Positions 34,213 to 42,480 of a stretch of DNA of 64,000 nt are shown piece after piece. The stretch comes from Candidatus Methylopumilus universalis (GTDB lineage: Bacteria; Pseudomonadota; Gammaproteobacteria; Burkholderiales; Methylophilaceae), in the NCBI GenBank assembly GCA_945883335.1, contig CAMCXI010000005.1:1-64000 (forward strand), in the 5' to 3' direction. The notes under the pieces are model-generated. The model searched no databases, was not told where the DNA came from, and was given only the letters and a program-made list of their open reading frames with translations. Both the position numbers and the translations under genes were made by a program. How positions within the stretch are numbered: the stretch's first letter is position 1; each line of letters opens with the position of its first letter.

Positions 34213-34833
34213 ATGAAACAACTGCTCCTAGATATTCAGCCAGACGCTTTGCCTAGCATTGCCAACTTCGTTGTTGGCCGTAATGCAGAGGCCTTGCATA
34301 GCTTGCATCAAGCTTTGCAAACAGGCGCCGAGAGCCGTTTTATTTATTTTTGGGGCGCAGCAGGCAGTGGCAAAACACACCTGCTCAAAGCAGCACAGAA
34401 ATTAGCTAAAGCATCCAATATTCATCTCGTCACAGCGGATGATGTGAATTTGCTCAATGGCGTAGCACAAGTCGCTTTATTCGACACTTATAACCAAACA
34501 CGTGCAGCAAACGGCGTGCTACTTGCCGCGGGCAACGCATCGCCAAGCCAAATGAATTTACGTGATGACCTCGCAACACGTTTAGCTTGGGGATTAACTT
34601 ACCAACTACAACCGCTCACTGATGAAGAAAAAGCGCAAGCCTTGCAAGCCCATGCTTTAGAGCGTGGAATGAAACTTCCAGATGAAGTTGTAAATTATTG
34701 CTTACGCTACTTGCGACGTGATTTGCCAAGCTTGATGGCGATTTTAGATGCGCTCGATGAGTGGTCGCTCACTGAAAAGCGTCCTGTGACTGTTCCTCTC
34801 CTTAAAAAACTGCTTCAACTACCGCTTATTTGA
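34213..34833 (+). CDS. hda: DnaA regulatory inactivator Hda
   Basis: Hda is an AAA+ DnaA paralogue that, with the beta clamp, stimulates hydrolysis of DnaA-ATP and prevents over-initiation. The 206-residue protein starts MKQLLLDIQPDALPS, containing the N-terminal QLLLDI clamp-binding-like motif. It has Walker A WGAAGSGKTHLL (47-58), a Walker B region with VALFDTYNQ (an eroded D/E position) and the DnaA-like C-terminal helices. I chose ATG 34213 over a TTG 21 bases upstream because the clamp motif should lie at the extreme N-terminus. The next gene starts 14 bases after its stop. Confidence 0.9.
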   Translation: MKQLLLDIQPDALPSIANFVVGRNAEALHSLHQALQTGAESRFIYFWGAAGSGKTHLLKAAQKLAKASNIHLVTADDVNLLNGVAQVALFDTYNQTRAANGVLLAAGNASPSQMNLRDDLATRLAWGLTYQLQPLTDEEKAQALQAHALERGMKLPDEVVNYCLRYLRRDLPSLMAILDALDEWSLTEKRPVTVPLLKKLLQLPLI

Positions 34834-34847
34834 CCTCAATTAAAAAT

Positions 34848-36482
34848 ATGTTACGAGCATCCGAAATCAAACTCCCTTTAGATAATGCCACTTCGTTGCA
34901 TCACGAGCCCGAAGTGATTAAAGCCGCACTCCTTAAAAAGCTCGGCATTCCAGCCAGTGATTTAATCAGCATGGCGATTTTTAAGCGTGGTGTGGATGCC
35001 CGTAAGTCGCACGCCATTTTATTTGTTTACACGCTTGATGTTGAAGTTAAAAACGAAGATAAAATTTTAGCCAAATTCAAAAAAGACCCGCACGTAAAAG
35101 TAGCTCCTGACACGTCTTACCACTTTGTGGCAAAAGCTTTAGAATCAAACAAAGCACCTAGACCTGTGATTGTAGGCTTTGGCCCCTCAGGTATTTTTGC
35201 GGCACTCATTTTGGCACAATCAGGCTTTAAGCCGGTTGTGTTGGAGCGTGGAAAAGCCGTACGTGAACGCACCAAAGACACATTTGGATTGTGGCGTAAA
35301 AGTGTGCTTAACCCAGAATCTAACGTGCAATATGGCGAAGGCGGTGCCGGCACTTTTTCAGATGGCAAACTCTACAGCCAGATTAAAGACCCTAAACATT
35401 ACGGCCGAAAAGTGCTCCATGAATTTGTAAAAGCAGGCGCGCCAGAAGAAATTTTATACGTCAGCCATCCGCATATCGGCACATTCCGCTTAGTGGGCAT
35501 GGTGGAAGAAATGCGTCAAAATATTATTGATCTAGGCGGCGAAATTCGCTTTCAAAGTCGTGTGGATGATATTGAAATTGAACATGGCCAAGTGCAAGGC
35601 GTGCTGCTACAAAACGGCGAACGCATTGCTACCAATCATCTCGTATTAGCTGTTGGGCACAGTGCCCGTGACACCTTTGAGATGATCTACAAACGTGGCA
35701 TTTATATTGAGGCCAAACCGTTTTCTATCGGCTTCCGTATCGAACATCCGCAGTCACTCATCGACCATGCGCGTTTTGGCCCAAATGCCCAGCACCCTGT
35801 GTTGGGCGCAGCGGATTACAAGCTTGTGCATCATGCCAAAAATGGGCGTAGCGTGTATAGCTTTTGTATGTGCCCAGGTGGCACGGTAGTGGCGGCGGCA
35901 TCAGAAGAAGGTCGCGTGGTGACTAACGGCATGAGCCAATATTCACGCAATGAACGTAATGCCAACGCTGGTATTGTGGTGGGCATTGACCCCCAGCAAG
36001 ACTACCCTGGTGACCCACTTGCAGGCATGGAATTTCAGCGTAAATGGGAAGCGAGAGCTTTTGAGCTGGGCGGAAGAAACTATAAAGCGCCAGGGCAACT
36101 CATTGGCGACTTTATCAACGGCAAACCCTCTACTGAATTTGGCACGGTTCAGCCCTCATATACGCCTGGCGTGCACCTTACTGACTTAAGCACCGCTTTA
36201 CCTGAATATGCGATTACCGCCATCCGCGAGGCGCTGCCCGCTTTTGCCAAACAAATTAAAGGCTTTGATTTGCCCGATGGCGTGCTGACCGGGGTTGAAA
36301 CCAGGACCTCATCGCCAATCCGAATTAAACGCGACGACGAAACCTTACAAAGCATTAACACTAAAGGCCTTTACCCAACGGGTGAAGGCGCTGGCTATGC
36401 AGGCGGAATTTTGTCAGCCGCAGTGGATGGGATTAGAATTGCTGAAGCGGTGGCGTTAAGTGTTAATAAGTTATTAATTTAA
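34848..36482 (+). CDS. NAD(P)/FAD-dependent oxidoreductase (COG2509 type)
   Basis: This is a 544-residue flavoprotein of the uncharacterised FAD-dependent dehydrogenase group. An N-terminal domain of about 95 residues (LRASEIKLPLDN; KRGVDARK) precedes the dinucleotide fold IVGFGPSGIFAALILAQSG (about 108-126). Other conserved blocks are YGEGGAGTFSDGKLYSQIKD, FCMCPGGTVVAAASEEG and the C-terminal TGEGAGYAGGILSAAVDGI. The substrate is unknown. The ATG at 34848 gives the usual family N-terminus; a TTG overlapping the hda stop is an alternative. A bidirectional terminator follows. Confidence 0.86.
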   Translation: MLRASEIKLPLDNATSLHHEPEVIKAALLKKLGIPASDLISMAIFKRGVDARKSHAILFVYTLDVEVKNEDKILAKFKKDPHVKVAPDTSYHFVAKALESNKAPRPVIVGFGPSGIFAALILAQSGFKPVVLERGKAVRERTKDTFGLWRKSVLNPESNVQYGEGGAGTFSDGKLYSQIKDPKHYGRKVLHEFVKAGAPEEILYVSHPHIGTFRLVGMVEEMRQNIIDLGGEIRFQSRVDDIEIEHGQVQGVLLQNGERIATNHLVLAVGHSARDTFEMIYKRGIYIEAKPFSIGFRIEHPQSLIDHARFGPNAQHPVLGAADYKLVHHAKNGRSVYSFCMCPGGTVVAAASEEGRVVTNGMSQYSRNERNANAGIVVGIDPQQDYPGDPLAGMEFQRKWEARAFELGGRNYKAPGQLIGDFINGKPSTEFGTVQPSYTPGVHLTDLSTALPEYAITAIREALPAFAKQIKGFDLPDGVLTGVETRTSSPIRIKRDDETLQSINTKGLYPTGEGAGYAGGILSAAVDGIRIAEAVALSVNKLLI

Positions 36483-36501
36483 TTTATGTAATTTGGAAAC
36501 A

Positions 36502-36536
36502 AAAAGGGCATCTAACTTATCGTTAGATGCCCTTTT
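36502..36536. terminator. bidirectional terminator between the flavoprotein gene and htpX
   Basis: Fifteen-base arms AAAAGGGCATCTAAC and GTTAGATGCCCTTTT pair perfectly around TTATC. It has four T on the plus strand and five on the minus strand. It lies between convergent stops at 36482 and 36576. Confidence 0.85.
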
Positions 36537-36575
36537 CCTCAATAAAAGTCCCCCCAATAAGCTGGTCCTAAGCAA

Positions 36576-37448
36576 CTACCCCCTCACCTTTAAGGCGGCA
36601 ATGCGATCATCTAAATTCGGGTGACTCGCAAATAATTGAGACATCCCACCAAAACTAGAGATACCAAATGCAGCCATTTGCTTAGGCAAAACAGAAGGCT
36701 CATGCGCATTCTTTAGCCGCTCTAATGCGGCAATCATCTTATGTGAGCTCGCAAGATTTGCTGAGCCAGCATCTGCACGAAACTCTCGCTGACGTGAAAA
36801 CCACATCACGATAATCGAAGCGAGAACGCCCAAGACCATCTCGGCAATAATCATGGTAATAAAGAACGCTGGGCCGTTACCGTCTTTGGTTTTAAAGATA
36901 GCTTTATCCACAATATTGCCAATGATGCGAGAGAAGAACATCACGAAGGTATTCACCACGCCTTGGATGAGCGTTAACGTCACCATATCGCCATTAGCAA
37001 TATGAGACACTTCGTGCGCCAACACCGCCTCAACTTCATCTTGTGTCATGCCTCTCAGCAGACCTGTTGATACAGCAACCAACGAGCTGTTTTTGGTCAT
37101 GCCTGTTGCAAAAGCATTCACTTCTGGGGAATCAAAAATCGCCACTTCTGGCATCTGAATACCTACTTTGTCAGCTTGCTCACGAACCGTTGATAGCAAC
37201 CATCGCTCTGTTTCTGTGTTGGCTTGTTCAATGACGACTGCGCCAGACATACGTTTAGCGGTCCATTTTGAAATCGCCAATGAAATGAATGCGCCACCAA
37301 AACCCATCACGCCTGAAAAAATTAAGAGGCTGGTGTAATTTAAGCCATTAGCTGTGAGATAAGGCCCTACGCCAAGCAAGCGCATGGTGACAGACAGCAC
37401 AAGCATAATGGCAATATTGGTCAACAAAAAATAAAATACTCGTTTCAT
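36576..37448 (-). CDS. htpX: inner-membrane zinc protease HtpX
   Basis: HtpX is an M48B metalloprotease that degrades damaged membrane proteins and is typically heat- or envelope-stress induced. The 290-residue protein has two N-terminal helices (4-22, 38-60), the zinc motif HEVSH (145-149), two more helices (about 160-180, 195-215) and the downstream EFRADAGSA with the third metal ligand. CGGAG lies 8 bases before the ATG. A second M48-family gene, BepA-like, is 1.8 kb away. Confidence 0.95.
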   Translation of the reverse strand: MKRVFYFLLTNIAIMLVLSVTMRLLGVGPYLTANGLNYTSLLIFSGVMGFGGAFISLAISKWTAKRMSGAVVIEQANTETERWLLSTVREQADKVGIQMPEVAIFDSPEVNAFATGMTKNSSLVAVSTGLLRGMTQDEVEAVLAHEVSHIANGDMVTLTLIQGVVNTFVMFFSRIIGNIVDKAIFKTKDGNGPAFFITMIIAEMVLGVLASIIVMWFSRQREFRADAGSANLASSHKMIAALERLKNAHEPSVLPKQMAAFGISSFGGMSQLFASHPNLDDRIAALKVRG

Positions 37449-37593
37449 TTTTACTCCGTTAGTGATGTTAAATTTAATACTACATTCGAAATGATCGGAT
37501 CGATTAAGTATGTTTTCAGCTTAAGACCGAATTGTCTGATTAACGCGCCATATTCGAATTGGACGACATAATTTTGCGATGATGAGATTTTAT

Positions 37594-37911
37594 TTATGCC
37601 GTACTGACTGCAATTTCTCCCGAGCCGGTTTTTCCTTGATTATCCGTCCAATTCACCCGCACGATATCGCCTACTTTTGCACCGCGTAGATGAAAAGTGA
37701 GATAAGGATTTTTTGAAATCCCTGTACCCCACTGCGCCTCTAGAACTTGTTTTCCGTTAAGGATAGCGCTTACTAACTGAATGAAATTGGCAGGGATGAA
37801 ATCACCAAAGTCATTTTTTCGGCGCCCCGTTTCCATAGGGTGTGTCATTAGCACTTTTACTTCTGTCGTGTCACCTTTAAGCTGGGCACGCATACGCATA
37901 TTTTCAGCCAT
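37594..37911 (-). CDS. soxZ: thiosulfate oxidation carrier subunit SoxZ
   Basis: SoxZ is the immunoglobulin-like partner of SoxY in the periplasmic sulfur-carrier complex. The protein of about 105 residues has the family blocks TEVKVLMTHPMETGRRKN, FIQLVSAILNGKQVLEAQWG and ISKNPYLTFHLRGAKVGD. I prefer the ATG at 37911, which follows the soxY stop by one base and gives the usual N-terminus MAENMRMRAQLKG; an ATG at 37926 would overlap soxY. It has no signal peptide; SoxZ is normally exported together with SoxY. No soxXA, soxB or soxCD is in the window. Confidence 0.88.
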   Translation of the reverse strand: MAENMRMRAQLKGDTTEVKVLMTHPMETGRRKNDFGDFIPANFIQLVSAILNGKQVLEAQWGTGISKNPYLTFHLRGAKVGDIVRVNWTDNQGKTGSGEIAVSTA

Positions 37912-37912
37912 G

Positions 37913-38356
37913 TTAGCCACATCCATTCTCTAAAACTTCTACCCGTTTTTTGGCAGAAAAGTAACGATTTCCTGATCTAATTACCGCTATCACATCTGAA
38001 GTTTCTGCCATTTTGATACGCGTCACCACAAAACCTTCGGCGCCTTCGCTAAACTCAAAGTTAGCGATTAAAGCTGTGGGATTGTTCTCCACAAAGATGG
38101 CAATGGATTCAGTATTGAGTATGCGGCTAGTGACTTCAATTTGCACCACGGCACCATTTTCAGCTTTGTCTGGTGCGATGATTTGAATGTCGCTTGATAG
38201 CGAGACGTTGCTGATTTGCATAGCGGCCATGGCCTCTTGCAACTTGATAGATTGAAAAGCGGGGGCATTCCAAATGGCGGCGAATGCCTTAATAGGCACA
38301 AGTGCCAATGCGCCTGCGGCTAACAAGGTCTTTAAAAAATCTCTTCGTTGAGTCAT
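37913..38356 (-). CDS. soxY: thiosulfate oxidation carrier protein SoxY
   Basis: SoxY carries sulfur intermediates on a C-terminal cysteine. The 147-residue protein has a twin-arginine signal (TQRRDFLKTLLAAGALALVP, about 2-21), so the SoxYZ pair is probably folded and exported by Tat. The C-terminus is NGCG, with Cys penultimate, instead of the usual GGCGG swinging arm. AGGAG precedes the ATG. It sits 18 bases after the BepA-like gene. Without the rest of the sox set, a full thiosulfate-oxidation role cannot be assumed. Confidence 0.87.
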   Translation of the reverse strand: MTQRRDFLKTLLAAGALALVPIKAFAAIWNAPAFQSIKLQEAMAAMQISNVSLSSDIQIIAPDKAENGAVVQIEVTSRILNTESIAIFVENNPTALIANFEFSEGAEGFVVTRIKMAETSDVIAVIRSGNRYFSAKKRVEVLENGCG

Positions 38357-38374
38357 TCATTTCTCCTTCTCAAG

Positions 38375-39832
38375 CTAGTTAAACCAACCGCCTTTTTTGG
38401 GCTCATCAATTAATCCCCGAAGTTCTTTCAATCTAGCCTCCACAATCGACTGTTGATAAAAATCACCATCACCTGACTTCACTGCTAGATCCATTTGTTC
38501 CAATGCCTTAGGCACATTGTAACGCCTAAAATATGCCTCCCCCTGCGCTTGATGACTAAGTAGACTCTTACTCAAACCAGCATATGCTTTGGATTTTAAT
38601 TCATATAGATAAGCATCATCAGGATATAGACTTTGTTTTTCATTGATAAATTGCAGTGATTGCTGTGGTTCACGAATACGTAAAAAATGTTCCACATAAC
38701 CATAGATGAGGGCTCGACTTCCGGGATAAATCACTAGACCAGTTTGGTAAGATTTTGCTGCTTGCTTGGGATTGTCTCGTGCCACTTCAATATTGGCGGC
38801 AAGGCTGGCAAAAAATGGGTGGCTAGGTGCATTTGACCGAAGCCAGCTCAGCTCTTTGCTTGCACCATCTACATTACCTAAACGCAACATAGCAACTGCA
38901 AGGCCATAATGCTGAGCACTTTCACTGGTGTAACGTCTGTCTTGCAGATTACTTTGAAATAAAGAAACAGCTTGATTGGCAACGCCTGATGTCGCCAAGA
39001 TCTTAGCGCGAACCAAATCAAAATCTGGCGAGTATGGCGCCATACGATAGCGACTATTTGAAATGCGGGCTGTGACATCAGCAATACGCTCACTCGTAAT
39101 TGGGTGAGTTCGCAAAAAGGTTGGAGCACTTCCTTCTACATAACGCGTCCCTTTTTGCATGACTTGAAAAAAGCTTGCCATACCATGCGTATCGTAGCCC
39201 GCACTTTCTAAAATCGAAATGCCAACGCGGTCAGCTTCACGTTCGTGATCACGCGTGTAGTCCAATTGTTTTTGAACCGTACTGGCTGATGAAGTCATCA
39301 TAGCAGCGCTAGCAAGCTGAGGGTTAGCTCGCGCAGATAAAATAGCTAACGCCATGCCTGCAAGACTAATAAGCGAATCATTTTTCTGTTGTGCCATCAT
39401 CCGCGCCATATGATGTTGCACAACATGGCCGATCTCGTGGCCCATCACGCCCGCAAGCTCAGATTCATTAGTTGCCGCCACAATCAAGCCTGTATGCACG
39501 CCTATCACGCCACCCGGCATTGCAAAGGCATTGATACTTTTATCCTTCACCACGAAAAAATTAAACCACTGTGTTTTATCAGGGCCGTTAGTCGCCAACC
39601 GCATACCAAGGCTTTGGATATAGTCGGTAATTTCAGGGTCAGAAATCACCTCGTCGCTTGACATCACGCTACGCATGATTTGGTCAGCGATTTTCTTTTC
39701 TTGTAGCGGAGAGAGCACAGTCGCTGAAACATCACCCAAGTCGGGCAAGTCATCCGCCAGTGCGATAGGCGCAAACAGAGAAAGCAATAGAATGCTATAA
39801 ACTAATTTCATGTTTGAGTATGATAACGACAT
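38375..39832 (-). CDS. M48 protease with TPRs (BepA/YfgC-like)
   Basis: This periplasmic zinc protease probably supports outer-membrane protein assembly and LptD maturation, as BepA does. The 485-residue protein has a signal peptide (KLVYSILLLSLFAPIALADD, about 9-28), an M48 domain with HEIGH (132-136), the downstream DHEREADRVG metal motif, and a C-terminal half of helical TPR-like repeats (about 270-470). Two ATG starts are possible: 39832 (AGG six bases upstream) or 39811. It leads the minus-strand run with soxYZ and is divergent from moaC. With seven LPS-delivery genes in this window, an LptD-related role would be consistent. Confidence 0.87.
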   Translation of the reverse strand: MSLSYSNMKLVYSILLLSLFAPIALADDLPDLGDVSATVLSPLQEKKIADQIMRSVMSSDEVISDPEITDYIQSLGMRLATNGPDKTQWFNFFVVKDKSINAFAMPGGVIGVHTGLIVAATNESELAGVMGHEIGHVVQHHMARMMAQQKNDSLISLAGMALAILSARANPQLASAAMMTSSASTVQKQLDYTRDHEREADRVGISILESAGYDTHGMASFFQVMQKGTRYVEGSAPTFLRTHPITSERIADVTARISNSRYRMAPYSPDFDLVRAKILATSGVANQAVSLFQSNLQDRRYTSESAQHYGLAVAMLRLGNVDGASKELSWLRSNAPSHPFFASLAANIEVARDNPKQAAKSYQTGLVIYPGSRALIYGYVEHFLRIREPQQSLQFINEKQSLYPDDAYLYELKSKAYAGLSKSLLSHQAQGEAYFRRYNVPKALEQMDLAVKSGDGDFYQQSIVEARLKELRGLIDEPKKGGWFN

Positions 39833-39899
39833 TAAGCGCCTAGTTCACGATTTGTGATGAAAATTTGGCACAAACAAGTTAAATAAAAAGGCAATATTG

Positions 39900-40373
39900 A
39901 TGAGCGAACTCACCCATTTTGATAGTGAAGGCCAAGCGCACATGGTCGATGTAGGTAGCAAAGCCGACACAGAACGCGTGGCCGTAGCAACAGGCAGCAT
40001 CCACATGTTAGCAAGCACTTTGCAGCTGATTATCAACGGCGATGCTAAAAAAGGCGATGTATTGGGGATTGCTCGAATTGCCGCTATTCAAGCCTCAAAA
40101 CGCACTTCAGATTTAATCCCGCTTTGCCATCCCATTAGTCTCACTAAAGTGAGCGTTGAATTTGAAGTCGACGAAAAAGCCAACACCATTCATTGCACAG
40201 TTACTACAAAATGCACAGGAAAAACAGGCGTGGAAATGGAAGCACTCACCGCCACTAGCGTGGCACTTCTCACCATTTATGATATGAGCAAGGCGGTAGA
40301 TCGCGGCATGGTAATGGGTGAAATTAAATTACTAGAAAAACAAGGCGGCAAATCTGGGCATTGGGTGGCTTAA
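39900..40373 (+). CDS. moaC: cyclic pyranopterin monophosphate synthase MoaC
   Basis: MoaC with MoaA converts GTP to cyclic pyranopterin monophosphate, the first step of molybdenum cofactor synthesis. The 157-residue protein has [18 protein letters not shown] and [30 protein letters not shown], which hold the conserved His, Glu and Asp of the active site. The ATG at 39900 has AAGG 9 bases upstream. No other moa gene is adjacent. It ends 2 bases from the convergent hydroxylase gene. Confidence 0.95.
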   Translation: MSELTHFDSEGQAHMVDVGSKADTERVAVATGSIHMLASTLQLIINGDAKKGDVLGIARIAAIQASKRTSDLIPLCHPISLTKVSVEFEVDEKANTIHCTVTTKCTGKTGVEMEALTATSVALLTIYDMSKAVDRGMVMGEIKLLEKQGGKSGHWVA

Positions 40374-40375
40374 GT

Positions 40376-41314
40376 TTAAGCCCAGATTGCTTGAAGCAAC
40401 CTCGAAACGTTATCTACGCCCACAAGCCAAACAACAAACGCTGCAATCAAACCAAACTTAATCACTAGATAAAGCGGTTTGCTGAATTTCTTCAGTTTGC
40501 GTCTATATTTACCCAGCAGCCAAAAGAAGCGGAAAACCTTATTAATCCCGCCTGTTTGGTCGCCAGTTTCGTTAGGTGAGCTTCCTGCGGTCATCACCAC
40601 TTTTGCAAGCCAGCGATTAATCGCTGTCGCCCAGCGATACTTCATGGGGCGCTCCACATCACACAACAAAATAATACGGGTTTGTTCAGTCTGATTAATC
40701 GCCCAATGAATATATGTTTCATCGAAAATAACGCCTTCACCATCGCGCCAGCTATATGGCTGTTGATTCACATCTATAAATGCACGGCCATCATTCGGCG
40801 TTGATAATCCCAAGTGGTAACGCAGAGATCCTGCGTAAGGATCACGATGCGGGTTAAGCTTTGCACCAGGTGGCAACTCAGCAAACATGGCTGCTTTAAT
40901 TTCTGGCGCTTGTGCTAACAATGCGACCGTTTTTGGACAAAACTCCAGTGCTGAAGGATGCTTAGCCTCATACCATTTGAGGTAAAAACGCTTCCAGCCT
41001 TTTTTGAAGAATGAGTTGAACCCAGCATCATTATTCTTTTCTGCCGCTTTAATCTTTTCTAGTTTATCCAGCGCTAAAGCTTCGTCACGAATAGTTTCCC
41101 AATTATCCTCTATGAGTTTTAATCCTTTAAATTCGCTCACAGGGATATAAGCTTGACTGGTCGGTACTTTTGAAAAGAGGTAAATAAAAATGTTGATCGG
41201 CGAAACCAATGAAGAATGGTCAAAAATTTGCCTAAAAAAAGGTAAGCGGGCTCTGCCACGAAAATGTACAAAAAGAATACAAGCTGCGTACAAACCTATA
41301 ATGATGTATTTCAT
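40376..41314 (-). CDS. aspartyl/asparaginyl beta-hydroxylase family protein (LpxO-like)
   Basis: This Fe(II)/2-oxoglutarate dioxygenase has 312 residues. A membrane helix at the N-terminus (KYIIIGLYAACILFVHF) and another near the C-terminus (YLVIKFGLIAAFVVWLVGV) flank a catalytic core. The core has the H-x-D...H triad His156-Asp158 (NPHRDPY) and His203 (ETYIHWAINQTEQTR), with Arg213 as the likely 2-oxoglutarate contact. The layout resembles LpxO, which 2-hydroxylates lipid A acyl chains; the nearby kds/lpt genes make this plausible but do not prove it. The C-terminal tail of about 90 residues after the core is longer than the minimal family. Confidence 0.8.
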   Translation of the reverse strand: MKYIIIGLYAACILFVHFRGRARLPFFRQIFDHSSLVSPINIFIYLFSKVPTSQAYIPVSEFKGLKLIEDNWETIRDEALALDKLEKIKAAEKNNDAGFNSFFKKGWKRFYLKWYEAKHPSALEFCPKTVALLAQAPEIKAAMFAELPPGAKLNPHRDPYAGSLRYHLGLSTPNDGRAFIDVNQQPYSWRDGEGVIFDETYIHWAINQTEQTRIILLCDVERPMKYRWATAINRWLAKVVMTAGSSPNETGDQTGGINKVFRFFWLLGKYRRKLKKFSKPLYLVIKFGLIAAFVVWLVGVDNVSRLLQAIWA

Positions 41315-41394
41315 TGATCTACGCCTAAAAAAGTTGGTTTATTCTATAAAACTAAAGTGGGATTAGGCAATTGCAAATTGATGCTTATTTCGGC

Positions 41395-42480
41395 TTAATC
41401 AATTGCCAAGGCAAAAGGGCTGGCATCAATAAATGTGGGTTCAGCAGCAATTAACTCCGAAACAAGTTTTGCGCTGGCTGGCGCCATGGTAAGGCCGTAA
41501 CGGAAGTGCCCCGTATTAAGATAAAGATTTTCAATTTGTGGATGCGCTGCAATCGTAGGCAAATTCTCAGGTGTGCCAGGCCGCAATCCGCTCCAATGCT
41601 TGATGATAGGAAGGCCTTTTAATGCCGGCATGATCGCCTCAGCTTTTTTGGCAAGTTCTGCTTTTACTTCCTCAGTCACTGAGGTATCAAAGCCAACATC
41701 TTCCAAAGTGCTGCCTGCGAGTAATTGTCCGTCAGACCGCGGAATCATGTAAAAGCCATCTTTATAAACAATTTGCTTAAGATTTTCTGATGGCTGATAA
41801 AGCAAAATCTGCCCACGCATGGGTTTTATATTAAGCTTATCAGCAACCGATTTAAGCAGTTGAAAACTCCATGCGCCTGAAGTGACAACAAACTTATCCG
41901 CTTTAATTTCCAAGCCATCTAGTGTTTTCCAGGCAGTGAGCGCTTTGATTTCTTCCAAAGGACTCAGCTCTGTTTTCTCTAGCAATGTAACATTATTTTG
42001 CACCAACCACTGACGAAGTGCCTGCATCAAATAAGGTGGTCGCAATTGACAAACTTCTGGCATCCAAAGTGAGGGGTGAACATTATTTGCGGCAAGCTGC
42101 GAATCGACTTTATCAACCATCTCATAATGCTGCTGATGACTTTCACACCATTTAATAGCAGCAGGTTGGTCATAAGGTGGAAGGAGCAAAAAGCCTGAAT
42201 TGATCAATCCTGTAGGCAATCCTGTTTCGCGCTCCAATCTCTCACAAATTTGCTGATAGGAATTTGCGCCATAGCGAGTCAGTTGATTCACCGGTTGGGA
42301 ATACATCCAGGGGAGCAAAGGAAAAACAATGCCGCCACCTGCCCAAGAGGACTCGCCAGAAGTCTGACTAGCGATCTGGTTCCGCTCAACAATGGTGACG
42401 CGATGACCACGATCCACCAACGCCATCGCCGTCATACAGCCGACAATGCCTCCGCCAACGATCACTACATGTACGTTCAC
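41395..42480 (-). CDS. FAD-dependent oxidoreductase, glycine oxidase ThiO-like
   Basis: This DAO-family flavoenzyme has 361 residues. It has an N-terminal GGGIVG dinucleotide motif (9-14), the ERNQIASQTSGESSWAGGG segment and a C-terminal SGLRPGTPENLPTIAAHP followed by NTGHFRYGLTMAPASA. These blocks match ThiO, which oxidises glycine to the dehydroglycine used in thiazole synthesis. D-amino acid dehydrogenase-like activity is an alternative. No thi genes are adjacent. Its start overlaps the stop of the KefB-like gene by 4 bases, so they are probably co-translated. Confidence 0.78.
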   Translation of the reverse strand: MNVHVVIVGGGIVGCMTAMALVDRGHRVTIVERNQIASQTSGESSWAGGGIVFPLLPWMYSQPVNQLTRYGANSYQQICERLERETGLPTGLINSGFLLLPPYDQPAAIKWCESHQQHYEMVDKVDSQLAANNVHPSLWMPEVCQLRPPYLMQALRQWLVQNNVTLLEKTELSPLEEIKALTAWKTLDGLEIKADKFVVTSGAWSFQLLKSVADKLNIKPMRGQILLYQPSENLKQIVYKDGFYMIPRSDGQLLAGSTLEDVGFDTSVTEEVKAELAKKAEAIMPALKGLPIIKHWSGLRPGTPENLPTIAAHPQIENLYLNTGHFRYGLTMAPASAKLVSELIAAEPTFIDASPFALAID

